From contig CM070617.1 in assembly GCA_036346255.1 (NCBI GenBank), positions 25,843,080 through 25,907,079 of the forward strand: 64,000 bases of DNA. Direction: 5' to 3'. A model generated the notes under the pieces. That model was not told the DNA's origin and did no database searches. It saw only the letters and a list, made by a program, of their open reading frames with translations. The translations under genes were made by a program, and so were the position numbers. Shown piece by piece: positions 10,954-21,484 of the stretch (its first letter is position 1; each line of letters begins with the position of its first letter). The stretch comes from Ampelocalamus luodianensis. Its lineage: Eukaryota; Streptophyta; Magnoliopsida; Poales; Poaceae.

Positions 10954-11933
10954 GTGGTGGGTGGTGCCGGTGTCGAGGCACCACCCGTCGGTCTTGTCGT
11001 TGCGGAACCGCCGCCGAGAGGCGTGTGCTTTTGGCTCGTCAAGGTGGAGGAGAGCCGTTGCGGCCGGTGCCGCTGGTGGTAGTTCGATGCTCGCATGAGC
11101 AATGAACAGAGTCGGCTGCTCCTCCTCCTCCGCGTGCGCGACGTGGGCCTGGCCGCGTCGTGGCTGTCGACAATCCCTGGCCCAATGACCAAACTTGCCG
11201 CAGTTGTGGCAAGAGTCGTCTCGCGCCGCTTTGCTTGCCGGCGCCGCCTGGCGCCTCCACGGTCATCACCTCGGCGACGTCCTCGCGCCCATGCTCGGCG
11301 TCTTTGCGCGCTTGCGCGCTTGCCACGCATGCGGTCGCCTGTCGTGGAAGAAGGCCCCCCCTTCTTCCTGTCACCTTGGCCGGCAGCCCACTGCTCCCGA
11401 GTGAGGAGGAGCTTCCCGCCAATGGTGACGGGTCCCGAGAGACGCTGTGGCTCATCGCTGTCGACGACCTTGAGGCGACCTATCGCCTCCTCGATCGACA
11501 TCGTGGAGAGGTCCAGCAGAGACTGGATCGAGCGAGCCATTTGCTTGTACTTCTCGGGGACGCAGCGAAAGAGCTTCTCGACAGCTCTCTCCTCGCTGTA
11601 GGTGTCGTCGCCGAACTGTACCACCTTCTGCAGCAGAGTGTTGAGACGGAGAGCAAAGTCATCGACGTCCTCACCTGGCTTGAAGGCCAGGTTCTCCCAC
11701 TCCGTGCGAAGTGCCTGCAGTGTGGACTTGCGGGCGCGGTCGCTGCCGATGCGTGCCACAGCGATGACGTCCCACGCCTCCTTGGCAGTCCGCTTGTTGG
11801 AGAGCGAGAACTGCATCTCGGGCGGGACTGCAGCGATGAGGGCATCCAGCGCCCGTCGATCCTGGTCGTAGTCGACGTCGCCGTACCGGACTGCCTCCCA
11901 CATGTGCCGCACCTGGAGCCTCACCTTCATCAC
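10950..11933 (-). pseudogene. Copia gag with broken zinc knuckle
   Basis: This frame shows the copia gag core (VRLQVRHMWEAV, DDFALRLNTLLQKVV, RSIQSLLDLSTMSIEEAIG). Family similarity extends upstream to about 12,000 (WPTLTKTNYVEW), so the original start lay upstream. The CCHC knuckle CHNCGKFGHWARDC is present near 11190 but in another frame, and the following protease region also needs frame changes. Gag forms the virus-like particle that packages element RNA. Here it is inactive. Confidence 0.85.
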
Positions 11934-12644
11934 CGCGGCCCACTCGACGTAGTTGGTCTTGGTGAGGGTAGGCCACCCGCCGCCGGGGCCGACGTCCCTG
12001 ACGACAGCCTGGTACTCGTGGTGACCACGGTACCGAACCGGGGAGAGAGAGCCGCGTCGCCTGTGAAGGCCGCGCTCTCCGTCGACCGTCTGCCGCCGCC
12101 GCGTGCCTCCTTCAGAGCGCCGCGCGCGCGTCGCGCTGTCTAGGCCGCCGCCGCTGCGTGGCGTGCGAGGCCGCCATCGCGCTGCTTCGCCTCGCGCTTC
12201 TCCTCCAGCCGCTCAAGGTCCGCGTCGCGCTGCCATCACGAGAGATGGAGTTGTTGTTGCTTCGCCGCGCGAACCTTGACCTCCGCTGCCGCGCGCTGCA
12301 TCGCCTGCCGCCGCCGCTTCCACCTCATGCTGCCGCCGCCAACTCCGCGCCGCCGCCAGCGCCCTTCGCGCGCGCGCGCGTCTCTGCCGCCGCTTCGCTC
12401 GCTGCTGCTGCTGCGCGCGAAGCTCGGCCGTCACGACGCCGCGTGCTCGAGGCGGCCGAAGGCCGAGATCGCCTGCGGACATGGTGCGCTCATCGGGGCA
12501 TTGCGTGGAGAGGGCGCCGACGAGCCGCCGCTCGCCGTCCGGAGAGGAGTGGCGAGGGCACCGGCCGCCGCTGCTCTGGGCCGGGTCAGCTGCGAGGCCG
12601 GAGAAGGAGATGAGCAGGAGATGCTCAGGCTACAGGATAGTATA

Positions 12645-12656
12645 GCTCTGATACCA
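12645..12656 (-). other. Copia primer-binding site
   Basis: Two bases inside the 5' LTR, the minus strand reads TGGTATCAGAGC, the complement of the initiator-methionine tRNA 3' end used by plant copia elements. Confidence 0.92.
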
Positions 12657-12658
12657 CT

Positions 12659-12997
12659 TGTTATACGCTGGACTTTTGTTCTTGGTGATAGCAAGATCCT
12701 TACTCTCATGGAGAGGATGACACTTGGAGATGGGGCAAATTTTTTTGGTTTATTTCTCACACAATGTCATGCCAACCTGAGGGTTTGGGGATACATATTT
12801 ATAGGCTGCTAATCAGCCAAGTATATGCCAAGATGCTAGTCTAAGATGCTAACAACCTGTCCTAGATGTTGTCCTCTAAGATGCTAACAACCTGTCCTAG
12901 ATGTTGTCCTTTAAGATGCTAAAGCTAGTCAGTCCTAAAGCTAGTCCAAGGTGCTAGTCCAAGATGCCACAACCACAGTACAGAGAATTATTCATCA
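12659..12997 (-). repeat. Copia 5' LTR (339 bp)
   Basis: Same TG...CA ends as the partner at 7378-7739. It has only two of the 34-bp tandem units and a private 16-bp duplication near 12925. About ten substitutions in roughly 320 aligned bases were counted by eye. Confidence 0.93.
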
Positions 12998-13363
12998 TTA
13001 TTGATCTCCTCAGTCGTGCTGATCATCTGGAGAAGGCATTGAAATTCATCACTGAGATGCCCATAACCCCTGACCCTGTTGTTTATAGGATACTGCTGGG
13101 AGAATGCAAGACACATGGTAATGTAGATCTTGCCGAGGTGGTCACCAAGAAGCCCAATGAGTTGGACCCCCATTAACAGCGGAAACTGCACGCTGTTAAG
13201 CAATACATATGCGAGTGCTGATAGATGGAGCGATGCCACGAAGCTCAGGCAGTGGACGGCTTATACTCGTGTGAGGAAATTACCCCCTTGCAGTGTCGTT
13301 CTGAGTGTCGACCCAGCTAGCTCGAGTAATAAGTCCTTGATCGAGAAAGATATTACATCATAA
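12998..13363 (+). pseudogene. PLS-type PPR pseudogene, 3' part
   Basis: Continues the gene interrupted at 7377: DLLSRADHLEKALKFI, then the E-type region DPVVYRILLGECKTHGNVD. An inserted C near 13168 shifts the frame; coding similarity resumes as NSGNCTLLSNTYASADRW and RVRKLPPCS, matching the E/E+ tail of PLS proteins. The frame ends at TAA 13361-13363. No DYW domain follows. Confidence 0.85.
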
Positions 13364-13916
13364 TTTCATGTCGATGTGAATTATAGTCTACATTATCAGG
13401 CCCAGTTTTGTCAATGTTGCTCACAGGATTTATGAATTTTTTGCGACTGGCATACGATGCTCGCAATATACATTATCAGGCCGAAATTTCTCAATGCTTC
13501 TGACAGATTTTAAGATATTTCGTGAGCCATTACGATAAACTAGTGTTCCTGTAACATTTTTTAGGCTTGAGCAAACTGCGATAGCAAATACCATTGGACG
13601 GTGTTACAAGATGCTTCCAACATGTGAATACAATGATCGGTTGAACCAAGAAACGCATGGCAAATCAATTTGCTTCTCATAAACATAACGAGCTTGCTTT
13701 TGCCTACATTTGGGCAATCCATCCCTTTGGACAAATGGTCATGAGAAGACTTACCAATTCAAAGCAGCCAACATAAGTTCCATTATAGAGCAACTCACGA
13801 AATAATCCGAAACATTAAAGAGATTCAACATCACAGAAAAGGTGAAAATTCAAGACAGCAGGCTAACTTGACAAAGGTCTATGATAGGATCGGAAACAAG
13901 GCTAGCCAAGGAACTT
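13364..13916. other. Convergent intergenic region
   Basis: Lies between the plus-strand PPR pseudogene and the minus-strand RPL24 gene and should include the RPL24 3' UTR. A short phrase (CATTATCAGGCC) occurs twice, near 13390 and 13471, suggesting a small local duplication. No gene seen. Confidence 0.4.
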
Positions 13917-15439
13917 TCAGCGCTTCCCACCACCGCCGCCAATCTTTGGGCCTTTAGTACCCTTATGTGCAGCACCCTTGGTTTGTGTCTTCTGAGATTT
14001 CGTCACCTCCGACTTCTTTGCCTTTTTTTCATCCTTGGTTTTCTTTATGCGCTCCTTGATCTCACTGCACATGTAAACAAGTCAAGACAGTTCTTAGTTT
14101 GAGTCAATTTCAGAATCATTCTGCGAAAATGGTTTAAGAAAACAATAATATCAGCCAATATAGAATAAGCACCAGCTATACGAATATAAATAATTCCAAG
14201 TTGAAAAAATAACAGAAATTTATAAGCAAAAGCAATGCTGATACAAACAGCTACAGCTCTATAGAAAGGTGGAAAAATGTACCGAAGAGCCGCTTCTCTA
14301 GCAGCATCACGGACTTCAGGCTTCTCGCTCCTCTTCTTTTGAATAACTTCCAGAGTGGCGCCAACAATTGACCGTGAGTATGGCTTCTTGGTGGTGCGAC
14401 GCCTCTTCTTGACAGCTTCAGCATGTATGTCCTGCATTGACACATTGAGGAACAGCCTAGTAAGAAATATTACAACAAAACATGATAGAAATGAATGAAT
14501 AATGTAAACCAGGATAAAATACTAGTCGGTTGCTGCAGCTAACTCGGCCAACAGTATAGCATGGGGCTCAAGATTACAAGAGGGATGAATATGACAGAAG
14601 ATATTTAGATGCATAGATGCACATATAGATACAAGCATGCTAGCAGAGGCATTGTATGCATGAAACACCCCATATAATTTAAAAAGAACCAAACAACACA
14701 TCTCCACTCACTAGCAAACAGATGGTTTGATCTCAATTTGGCCATTATATACAAATATATGCTAGTGCCATAGCAAAACATGGGGGGAAATTGCCCTACA
14801 ATAAATGCCAGAGGTATCTTAAAATGCTGATTATGCGGCCTATGGAACTTAGTTAATGTACTTGAAACACCGCAACTGAGCTCATGCACGCCATCTCAAC
14901 TAAACTAACATGTTAGTACAAAATAGGGTAATCCAGTGATTGCATGTGTGGAGATTGGAGAAAGCTACACGCATGAATGAAGAATTTAGCAATCAAAATG
15001 TGATACCTTCTTGTGCTGCTTCCTGTACATAGCTGTCCAGGTAAGCTTTGCAGGCTTCAGGCGGTTGTGGAAGTAGCGCTTGCATTTTGAGTTGGCGAAA
15101 AGAAAAACCTGCAGAAGAAAATATCTGAATTTAGTAGAGAAAATTTCTAAGCTTACTCAAATGAATGACCTTCAACACATTAAGAAGGCTACCTGTGAAT
15201 CAGCACGAATGAACCTGATACCCTTCCCTGGATATATCTTCTGGCCACTAAAACGGCAAAGTTCAGTCCTGCAAAACCAAGGAAACAACCATTTGAACTT
15301 TGAAGACAATCGTGGTGAAATTGTATTTACGGTATCATTAATATCAACTAAGTACAAAATAGAGGTGGTTAATTAACAAAAACTATCAACAATACATTGC
15401 AACAACTTAAGCGCAGAGATTAACTTACTTCAGAACCAT
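13917..15439 (-). CDS. RPL24: 60S ribosomal protein L24 (eL24)
   Basis: Five coding exons join in frame: 15439-15429, 15268-15193, 15108-15007, 14431-14283 and 14064-13917, all with GT/AG introns, giving 161 residues. The N-terminus MVLKTELCRFSGQKIYPGKG is the L24e signature, followed by KCKRYFHNRLKPAKLTWTAM, the basic KKRRRTTKKPYSRSIVGATL and a Lys-rich tail ending GGGGGKR. Length and sequence match plant RPL24. The protein sits in the cytosolic 60S subunit; in Arabidopsis an RPL24 paralogue (STV1) is linked to translation reinitiation past upstream ORFs. A long 5' UTR intron and a telo-box/site II promoter fit a ribosomal protein gene. No lesions were seen. Confidence 0.95.
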
Positions 15440-16700
15440 CTTGTCAGCCTTACAAAGCTTTCACAAGCTCCTGCCTGAATTCCACAAGAAAAATACAACA
15501 GAATAAACTTGAGCAACTCTTAAAGCCTAAGACAAGGATGTGAAAACATAGAAGCACATTCAACAATATGAGCACATAAAAGGAGTCAAAACAATAGAGC
15601 AACCAACTTGAAATGCAAATATAGGGCCTTTACAGGCAGCAGAAACACAAAACAGTTTGCGCTGCAAAGCGGATACCCAGTTCTATTTCGCACGTTATAG
15701 GTTAGGCTACTATCCAATCACAAAGGCCATAGCACCTGGGTACCTGTGCTCGAATTGTTGGAAAGCGTAGATAACCAAAACAAAGCTGACAAGTTGCAGT
15801 CACAACTCACAAGTTACACTGAATCAGTATCCAAGTCAGGACTGAAATGTGTGATATCGCCGTATCGGGCAACTACTGGCAGCAGAAAGTTGAGTTAAAT
15901 CTCTGCTGCAAAGCGGGTTCCCGTGTCTCTCTTGCACACCAAAATAATAGGCTACTACGCAACCAAAACGGCTATAGTGCCTCAGTACTTGTGCTCTGAT
16001 TTACATGAACATAAAAGGCTAAAATACCAAACAAAAAAAAAACAGGTTGTCATCAATTCATACACTGGAACACTAACCACCTTAAGCCCAAAATCGGGTG
16101 GTTATAGGGTAACTACTGGCAGCAGAAACACAAAGAAGTCACCCCTACAAACTGTGTACCCATGTCCATCCTGCACAGTAATGGTTAGGCCACCACACAA
16201 CTATAGCTACATATGGTGCCGGAGTACTTGTGCAAGAGATCATGTACAGCAGACAGTCAGTTACGTCTCCTAGAAGATTTTCTTGCGCTTAAGGCCATGG
16301 ACACATCCAGATCACAGAATAACAAAGGAGGTACTACTCGCATGGTAAGCTAGCCTTTTGGGCTTGGATGAACACATTTCTACTGTAGAGAAAGGCAAAA
16401 CCAACGAACTAGCTAAGGTGAGTTACCCCACCGACGATTCAAGAAATAAAATTGCTTCGCCTCAGATCAAAACCAACAAGAACTCACAAAACAAAACAAA
16501 CGGACGAACTGGTGAAATCATCACGCAGTAGGAGGAGGAACGACGGCGGCACGGATTAACCTACGAGGACACGATAGATCAGCAGAGCGAGAGGGAGAGA
16601 AGGAGGGCTGGCTACCTTCAAGCGAGGAGGCGGCGGCGGTTGGGACTTGCGAGTGGGGAGGATTTGTTGCCGCTCGGGTAGGGTTATGATGACCTCGCAA
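15440..16700 (-). other. RPL24 5' UTR exon and leader intron
   Basis: A splice acceptor (AGGCAG, exon from 15470) lies 31 bp upstream of the ATG. A donor (TTGAAG/GTAGCC, exon ending 16616) lies in a GC-rich leader at about 16616-16670. This predicts a leader intron of about 1145 bp (15471-16615). Such introns are common in plant ribosomal protein genes and often raise expression. Not confirmed by transcript data. Confidence 0.65.
15635..16250. repeat. Three diverged tandem units in RPL24 leader intron
   Basis: Blocks starting near 15635, 15875 and 16116 (period about 240 bp) share GGCAGCAGAAA, a following AAAC/TGCAAAGCGG segment, a TAGGCTACTA-like segment and a GTACTTGTGC-like end. Homology is clear but mismatches and indels are many, so the duplication is old. 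Confidence 0.6.
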
Positions 16701-16740
16701 GTGGGTGGTGGGACGCGGAGTTTTGGGCCTAATGGGCCGT
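16679..16740 (-). promoter_or_regulatory. RPL24 promoter: telo-box and two site II elements
   Basis: On the minus strand AACCCTA (16685-16679) is a telo-box. Upstream of it, TGGGCC occurs twice on the plus strand (16724-16729 and 16733-16738), i.e. site II elements (GGCCCA on the gene strand). This combination is known from plant ribosomal protein and growth-linked promoters. Confidence 0.7.
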
Positions 16741-17332
16741 ACTCGTCGGGTAACAGGTTAAGACCCAGTATTACTCGATCGGCTTCTTTTTTCTTTTTGT
16801 TTTCTTTTTTTGAGGCTTATCTCCTTTCTCGCGTTTTGGTTTTTGTGGCAAAGCTTCTTCGATTCGATGCCGTCTCCTGTAAAAAACACTGAACGACAAA
16901 AAGGGCCAACTCAACCTAAGAAAAAAATAACGTGTGCAGTAGGTCTGAACTCTGAAGCATATTTTGAATTTTCCAAACGAAAGGGCGTAAATCTACGGTA
17001 TATGAAATTTGAATCCGACTGGCAATTTCTTTTTTCAAAAAAAAAAATACACGTATCTATGAAACCTCAGACAAGCCCGTAAACTTTGATAATGTCATGC
17101 CTGGTTTCAGTGTAGATGGTTTCAACTTTCAAGTACAACACATGCTACATGTAACAAATGAAATCCAGCAAACCCCCTTATGGTTGAGAACAAATTTTAC
17201 CAATACAGAAAACAGTCCTTGGGTATTGGGCTATTTTCACAATGTGAATTTCCGGGTGCTGGCTTATTATCACGATATGGAGTGAAGAATACTCTGTTGT
17301 AAACTCACTGTTGCAATATAATGACTCTGTTT
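16741..17332. other. Spacer between RPL24 promoter and VAR3/OZ1-like 3' end
   Basis: A+T-rich with poly-T and poly-A runs. It should contain the 3' UTR of the minus-strand gene ending at 17333. No gene recognised. Confidence 0.4.
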
Positions 17333-20300
17333 TCAGCTAGCATCTTTGTCCGGTTCAGAACTTACGATTGGTAGGTTCCTTCTGTACTGAGGAGACGTTA
17401 ATCTCCTCTCCAGTGGTGTCTTCCTCTTGCTCACTACGAATCTGTTCACCCCCTTCCTCATCGGCATTATCTCGGGGAAGTCTTCGTCAGGGATGTTGGC
17501 AAGCTCGGAGATATCCTTTATCTGTGCTGCCCTCCTAAACCACCTCTCAGCCTTAGCTTCCTCAGACATGTCCAAAGGATCGGGATCCTTCACAGCAGAT
17601 CCTTCCAAACTCTTCCCAGCATAACCGCTGTTCGAGCTTTCTCCATAACTTGAGTAGCCTGCTGTTTGATGAGGATTAGTGGAAGCACTACCGCTACTGG
17701 CACTGCCCTTATCAGAATATGAGCCACTCCAACTGTTGTTGCTGCTCCAAGTACTGTTGTTATAGGTATTGTTGCCGCTCCAAGCAACATTGTTATTATA
17801 ATTGTTGTTGCTGCTCCGAGCAGTGTTGCTGTTATTGTTGCCACTGCTCCTGGCATTGTTATTGTTTCTATAACCTGATGTATAAGGCGGTTGTGCAGAA
17901 TAGTTGCCCCCATTGTTCGTAGATCCACCTCTGCTCTCGTTAAAGCTCCCCTGAGGGTAGTTTGTATTCCAAGTGCCGGTATTCGAAGTTCCAGTAGACT
18001 GACCCCTCACCTCATGAGATTGTGGCTGATGCTGATAGTTGCTGCTTTCACCATAAGCGTAACCACCTGTACTCAAGTTTTGCTGAGAGTAATTTCTGTT
18101 CCAGTTCTTATTATTAATGCCGCTGTTTGCCTGACTGCCCATCACCTGTGAGGTGTTCGGACTGGTTCGTAAATTTCCAAAAGCATTTGTTTCTGGCAGC
18201 TTCTCAGCTGATGGAGAACCACCTGACACTATTCCTGTATCTGGAGCAGTCTCCACTGGCTTATCTAAGTTATCTTTCTTGGCAAAGTAGCCAGGAGGGA
18301 ACGGAACAAAAGGGACAAAATTGTAACCGTCAGCCTGCTCGAGCACACTGCGCCTTTTGTACTGCGGTGACGTCAATGAGCGGTCTTTCTTCTTACTAAT
18401 AACAAATCGATTCTCGCCTTTCCTCATTGGCATAATCTCAGGAAAGTCTTCATCAGAAATTGCACTTGAAAGGTCCTTTACATTGTCAAGCTCTGCGACA
18501 TTCTTGGACCATTTCTCAGCGGTATCCAATGATTTCTTGCCATCTCTCCCCACAGTTGAGGCCACTGAGCTATTCTCTGTGGAACTACCAGCTTCTGTAT
18601 TTAATCGCACATCCTTGTCTGTCTGTCCATTATTATTTGTATTCTGTGGCTTAGCAAACAGATCTGCAGATAGTGGCACAAAAGGAACAGGATCGATGTC
18701 ACCAAGATGGTCTGTTAATTTCTTGGGAGCCCCAGCATTTACACCTCCATTACCAGATTGATCGTTTGGGGCTGAAGTAGATGACGAACGCCCAAGTATC
18801 CTGTCTAGTGTTTGACTGATCTTGGAGTCAGATGATGAAGCTTCAGGGCTATTGTTACTGCTGTATTGTGCATTTGCCAATCTTCTCTCCAATGGTGTCT
18901 TGCGCGTGCTAACCACAAATTTATTGACCCCCTTCCGCATAGGCATGATCTCAGGAAAATCCTCATCAGCTGCTAGACTAGTTAGATCAGCAGAATCATC
19001 GAGTTGAGATACTTTGCTCAACCACCTTTCTGCCTTCTCATCATTTTCAGCGAGTTTTCTCTCAATTTCAGATTTACCAAGGTTGGTTACATTAAGAAGC
19101 TGTGTCACACCACCTAAATCAGTACCAGCAGATGCAGGATTTGGTGGGATTGTTCTTGGTCTTTTGCAATCACATCGTAAGCATGACATGTTCCTCCCAT
19201 AATTATAGAATTCACACCTTATTAAAAGGACAAAATAAATTCAGCTATCTCAAAGTATAAATGAATTTCAAATCACAAATCTTAGAAGATAGCATGTTGA
19301 ATCTTACTGAGGGCATTCCCACTCTCCACCAGTCAACATCTTCTTTGGCCGATGCTCATTGCACTCAAGGCACCTCGCATTTCTTGCAAAGTTCATGAAG
19401 TTACATCTGCAGGTTGCAAAGCACATTTACATTCAACATTGCGGGAAAATGCATGAGGGTAAAACAATTCATAATTGTTAAAAAAAAAAACAGCAGCAAA
19501 TAACCTCAAATGCATCCAAGCAAGACAAATAGTTTGTGGATAAAGTGGCACTTTGAACAAAAATAATGAGAATAACACAATAGCCAATCATCTTTAGTTA
19601 AATGTTGATTAAGATTGTAGATGAAAACCCGCACATAAGGGTAAAACAACTAGAAAGTTAAAAGCTTGTGTAATAACAATGGCAGGGTGCAAAATGAAAT
19701 CTCACTTTTGTGCAAGGTACTTTGCTACAACAGAAGGAAACATCTGAGTACATTTTTAGCTATAGAATTGGAAGGTTGACACACCAAAGTAAGACAATAA
19801 GTAGCATGCAACTGTTCAATCAACAAATGAGAAAGCCGGAACTAACATACCTTGTGCAAATCCAGTCACCTCGCTTCATTTCAATATTTTGTCCTGGAGG
19901 CCTAGAGAAATGCTCATGCTGACTCAAAGAATTTTGCCCGGCTTTTGATTCCACAAAAGTGGAGGTTTGGGAAAGTCCACAAGAACTTACTAACTCAGCC
20001 AAGATATTTCTCACAGCTGAATCAGTAAGTTCCTTATCTGTTGAATAGCTGTCTGAAGAACTGTATGTGTAACTTAACAGGGACCTAACAATATCAACGG
20101 TTTCAGCTCTCCCTGATTGAATTACCTGGCAAAAAATTTCACATCTTCAGTGTGTTGGCCAATACTTTCTTGTCTCGATGAACAAAAATAGTAATGGACT
20201 CAGTGGTTGTAGAATTGAAACCCTATTGAAATTGGAACTGAAGTAAATATAGCATTTCTACTAGTGTTAAAGTACCTTCACCTATCTGAAGAACAACAAG

Positions 20301-21220
20301 TGTAATAAAAGTGCAGCGGAAAAAAATGAGAATTTTAGCAAAACATTTTAAGGGGGTTATTGGCAGGGATTGCCCCTGAACCGAATGGCCTGTTTAGTCC
20401 TTCCTGATTCTACGTCTCAGTGCCTCACTGGCAATATAGGCTAGCGCAAACCAACACAAACTATACATCCGATAGATCATACTTAGGCAGTAACTTGAGC
20501 TCACCAAGATCATAATCTAGTTTACTGATGACCAGATGGAAGTAAAATCTACAACACCAAAGTACCCAACCACCCATTAAGCAATGCGACCAACTTACGA
20601 AAGAGCGAGAACTCACATTGCTCTCTTCCCCAGCAAGGTACTGCCGCAGCCGCTGCACTGATGCCTCCGAATCCTTGAACAGCGCCGGCGCCGCGTTGGC
20701 CACTACAACCTCTACATCCTCCCTCGGCAGCGACCTGTAGTCACAACCAATTAATCAGCCACGCCAAAACCCAGTCGGTCAGATGGTCAAGTGATTCACT
20801 TCACCTGAGCAGGTCGGGCCGGTCGCGCGCGAAAGCGAGGCAGGATGACACCGCGGTCTCGGCCTCGGCTGACAGATCGCAGTCAGAGGCGAGGGTGAGC
20901 TCGTCGGCGGGGTAGGGGGCGCGGGCGGCATAGCCGGCGGCCGCGAGGCGGTCGACGAGGCGGGACCACTCGGGGAAAGCAGCGTGAGGCGGTGGGGTTG
21001 GTGAGGTGGAGGTGGAACTGTGCGGAAGGGAGGAAGAGGCCGCGACGGCGGAGGAGTTGGAGAGGGTGCGGAGGGGAGAAGGGGAGGAGAGGAGGAGTTG
21101 GCGGCGGGATGACGCAGAGGGCCGGGAGAGGGAGAGCGCGAAGGCGGCGGCGGAGGGGCGGAGGCGGAGCGGGGAGGAGGTGAGCAGGAGGGAGGAGATC
21201 AGCTTGGAGGCGCCGCCCAT
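17333..21220 (-). CDS. RanBP2-type zinc finger protein, VAR3/OZ1-like, organellar
   Basis: Five exons (21220-20805, 20734-20617, 20125-19851, 19406-19308, 19217-17333) splice in frame to 930 residues. The start is the ATG in GTCGCCATGG at 21220, giving a Ser/Leu/Arg-rich transit-peptide-like N-terminus. Two zinc fingers follow the C-X2-C-X10-C-X2-C pattern (C268, C271, C282, C285 and C301, C304, C315, C318). The C-terminal half has three copies of a module ending in DEDFPEIMPMRKG (near residues 387, 558 and 880), separated by Ser/Asn-rich low-complexity sequence (about 690-830). Arabidopsis VAR3, also called OZ1, is a plastid RanBP2 finger protein needed for chloroplast development and many C-to-U editing events. 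Orthology is inferred from finger pairing and architecture; another organelle zinc finger family member is possible. Confidence 0.9.
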
Positions 21221-21484
21221 GGCGACGGCCGACGGCGACGGAGGACCTGAGAGTTGGGAGGGTTTTGCGCCACCTGCCACCCTTGGGGTCTTGGGGATGG
21301 ACAGCGCAGCGGACGGTGGAGGCGGCAGAAGAAATATCTCGATGCGATCGCACGGCTAGGATTCGCCTATCCATCCAGGCTTGCATACCGAGTTACCGAC
21401 GGGACAGCCCAACTGTGCAGATGGCCTTGCTGGGCCTGTGCTGAACTTTTAAAGGCGCAAGCCCTTTTGCAAGCCTATTGGGCT
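21221..21484 (-). promoter_or_regulatory. Promoter region of the VAR3/OZ1-like gene
   Basis: Plus-strand TGGGCC (21431-21436) and TGGGCT (21479-21484) are site II-type elements about 210-265 bp upstream of the ATG. These are frequent in nuclear genes for organelle proteins. No TATA box was found. Confidence 0.4.

Larger units (their letters stand above)
7373..13002 (-). mobile_element. Ty1/copia LTR retrotransposon inserted in PPR pseudogene
   Basis: The element spans 7378-12997 (5620 bp) and reads on the minus strand. Both LTRs start TG and end CA. The target duplication is TTGTT at 7373-7377 and TTATT at 12998-13002, one mismatch. Removing the element joins GTTGTT to GATCTC and restores the PPR reading. 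A primer-binding site matching initiator-Met tRNA lies next to the right LTR and a polypurine tract next to the left LTR. Domain order gag, zinc knuckle, integrase, reverse transcriptase, RNase H is the copia order. Several frameshifts and a stop show it is no longer autonomous. About ten substitutions separate the LTRs by eye, implying a fairly young insertion. Confidence 0.95.

Noticed and set aside
11160..12143. 327-codon plus-strand open frame
   Set aside because: Antisense to copia gag; no domain of its own.
21221..21280. Upstream start (60 bp earlier) for the VAR3/OZ1-like gene
   Set aside because: The codon is GTG; the ATG at 21220 has a strong context and yields a better transit peptide.
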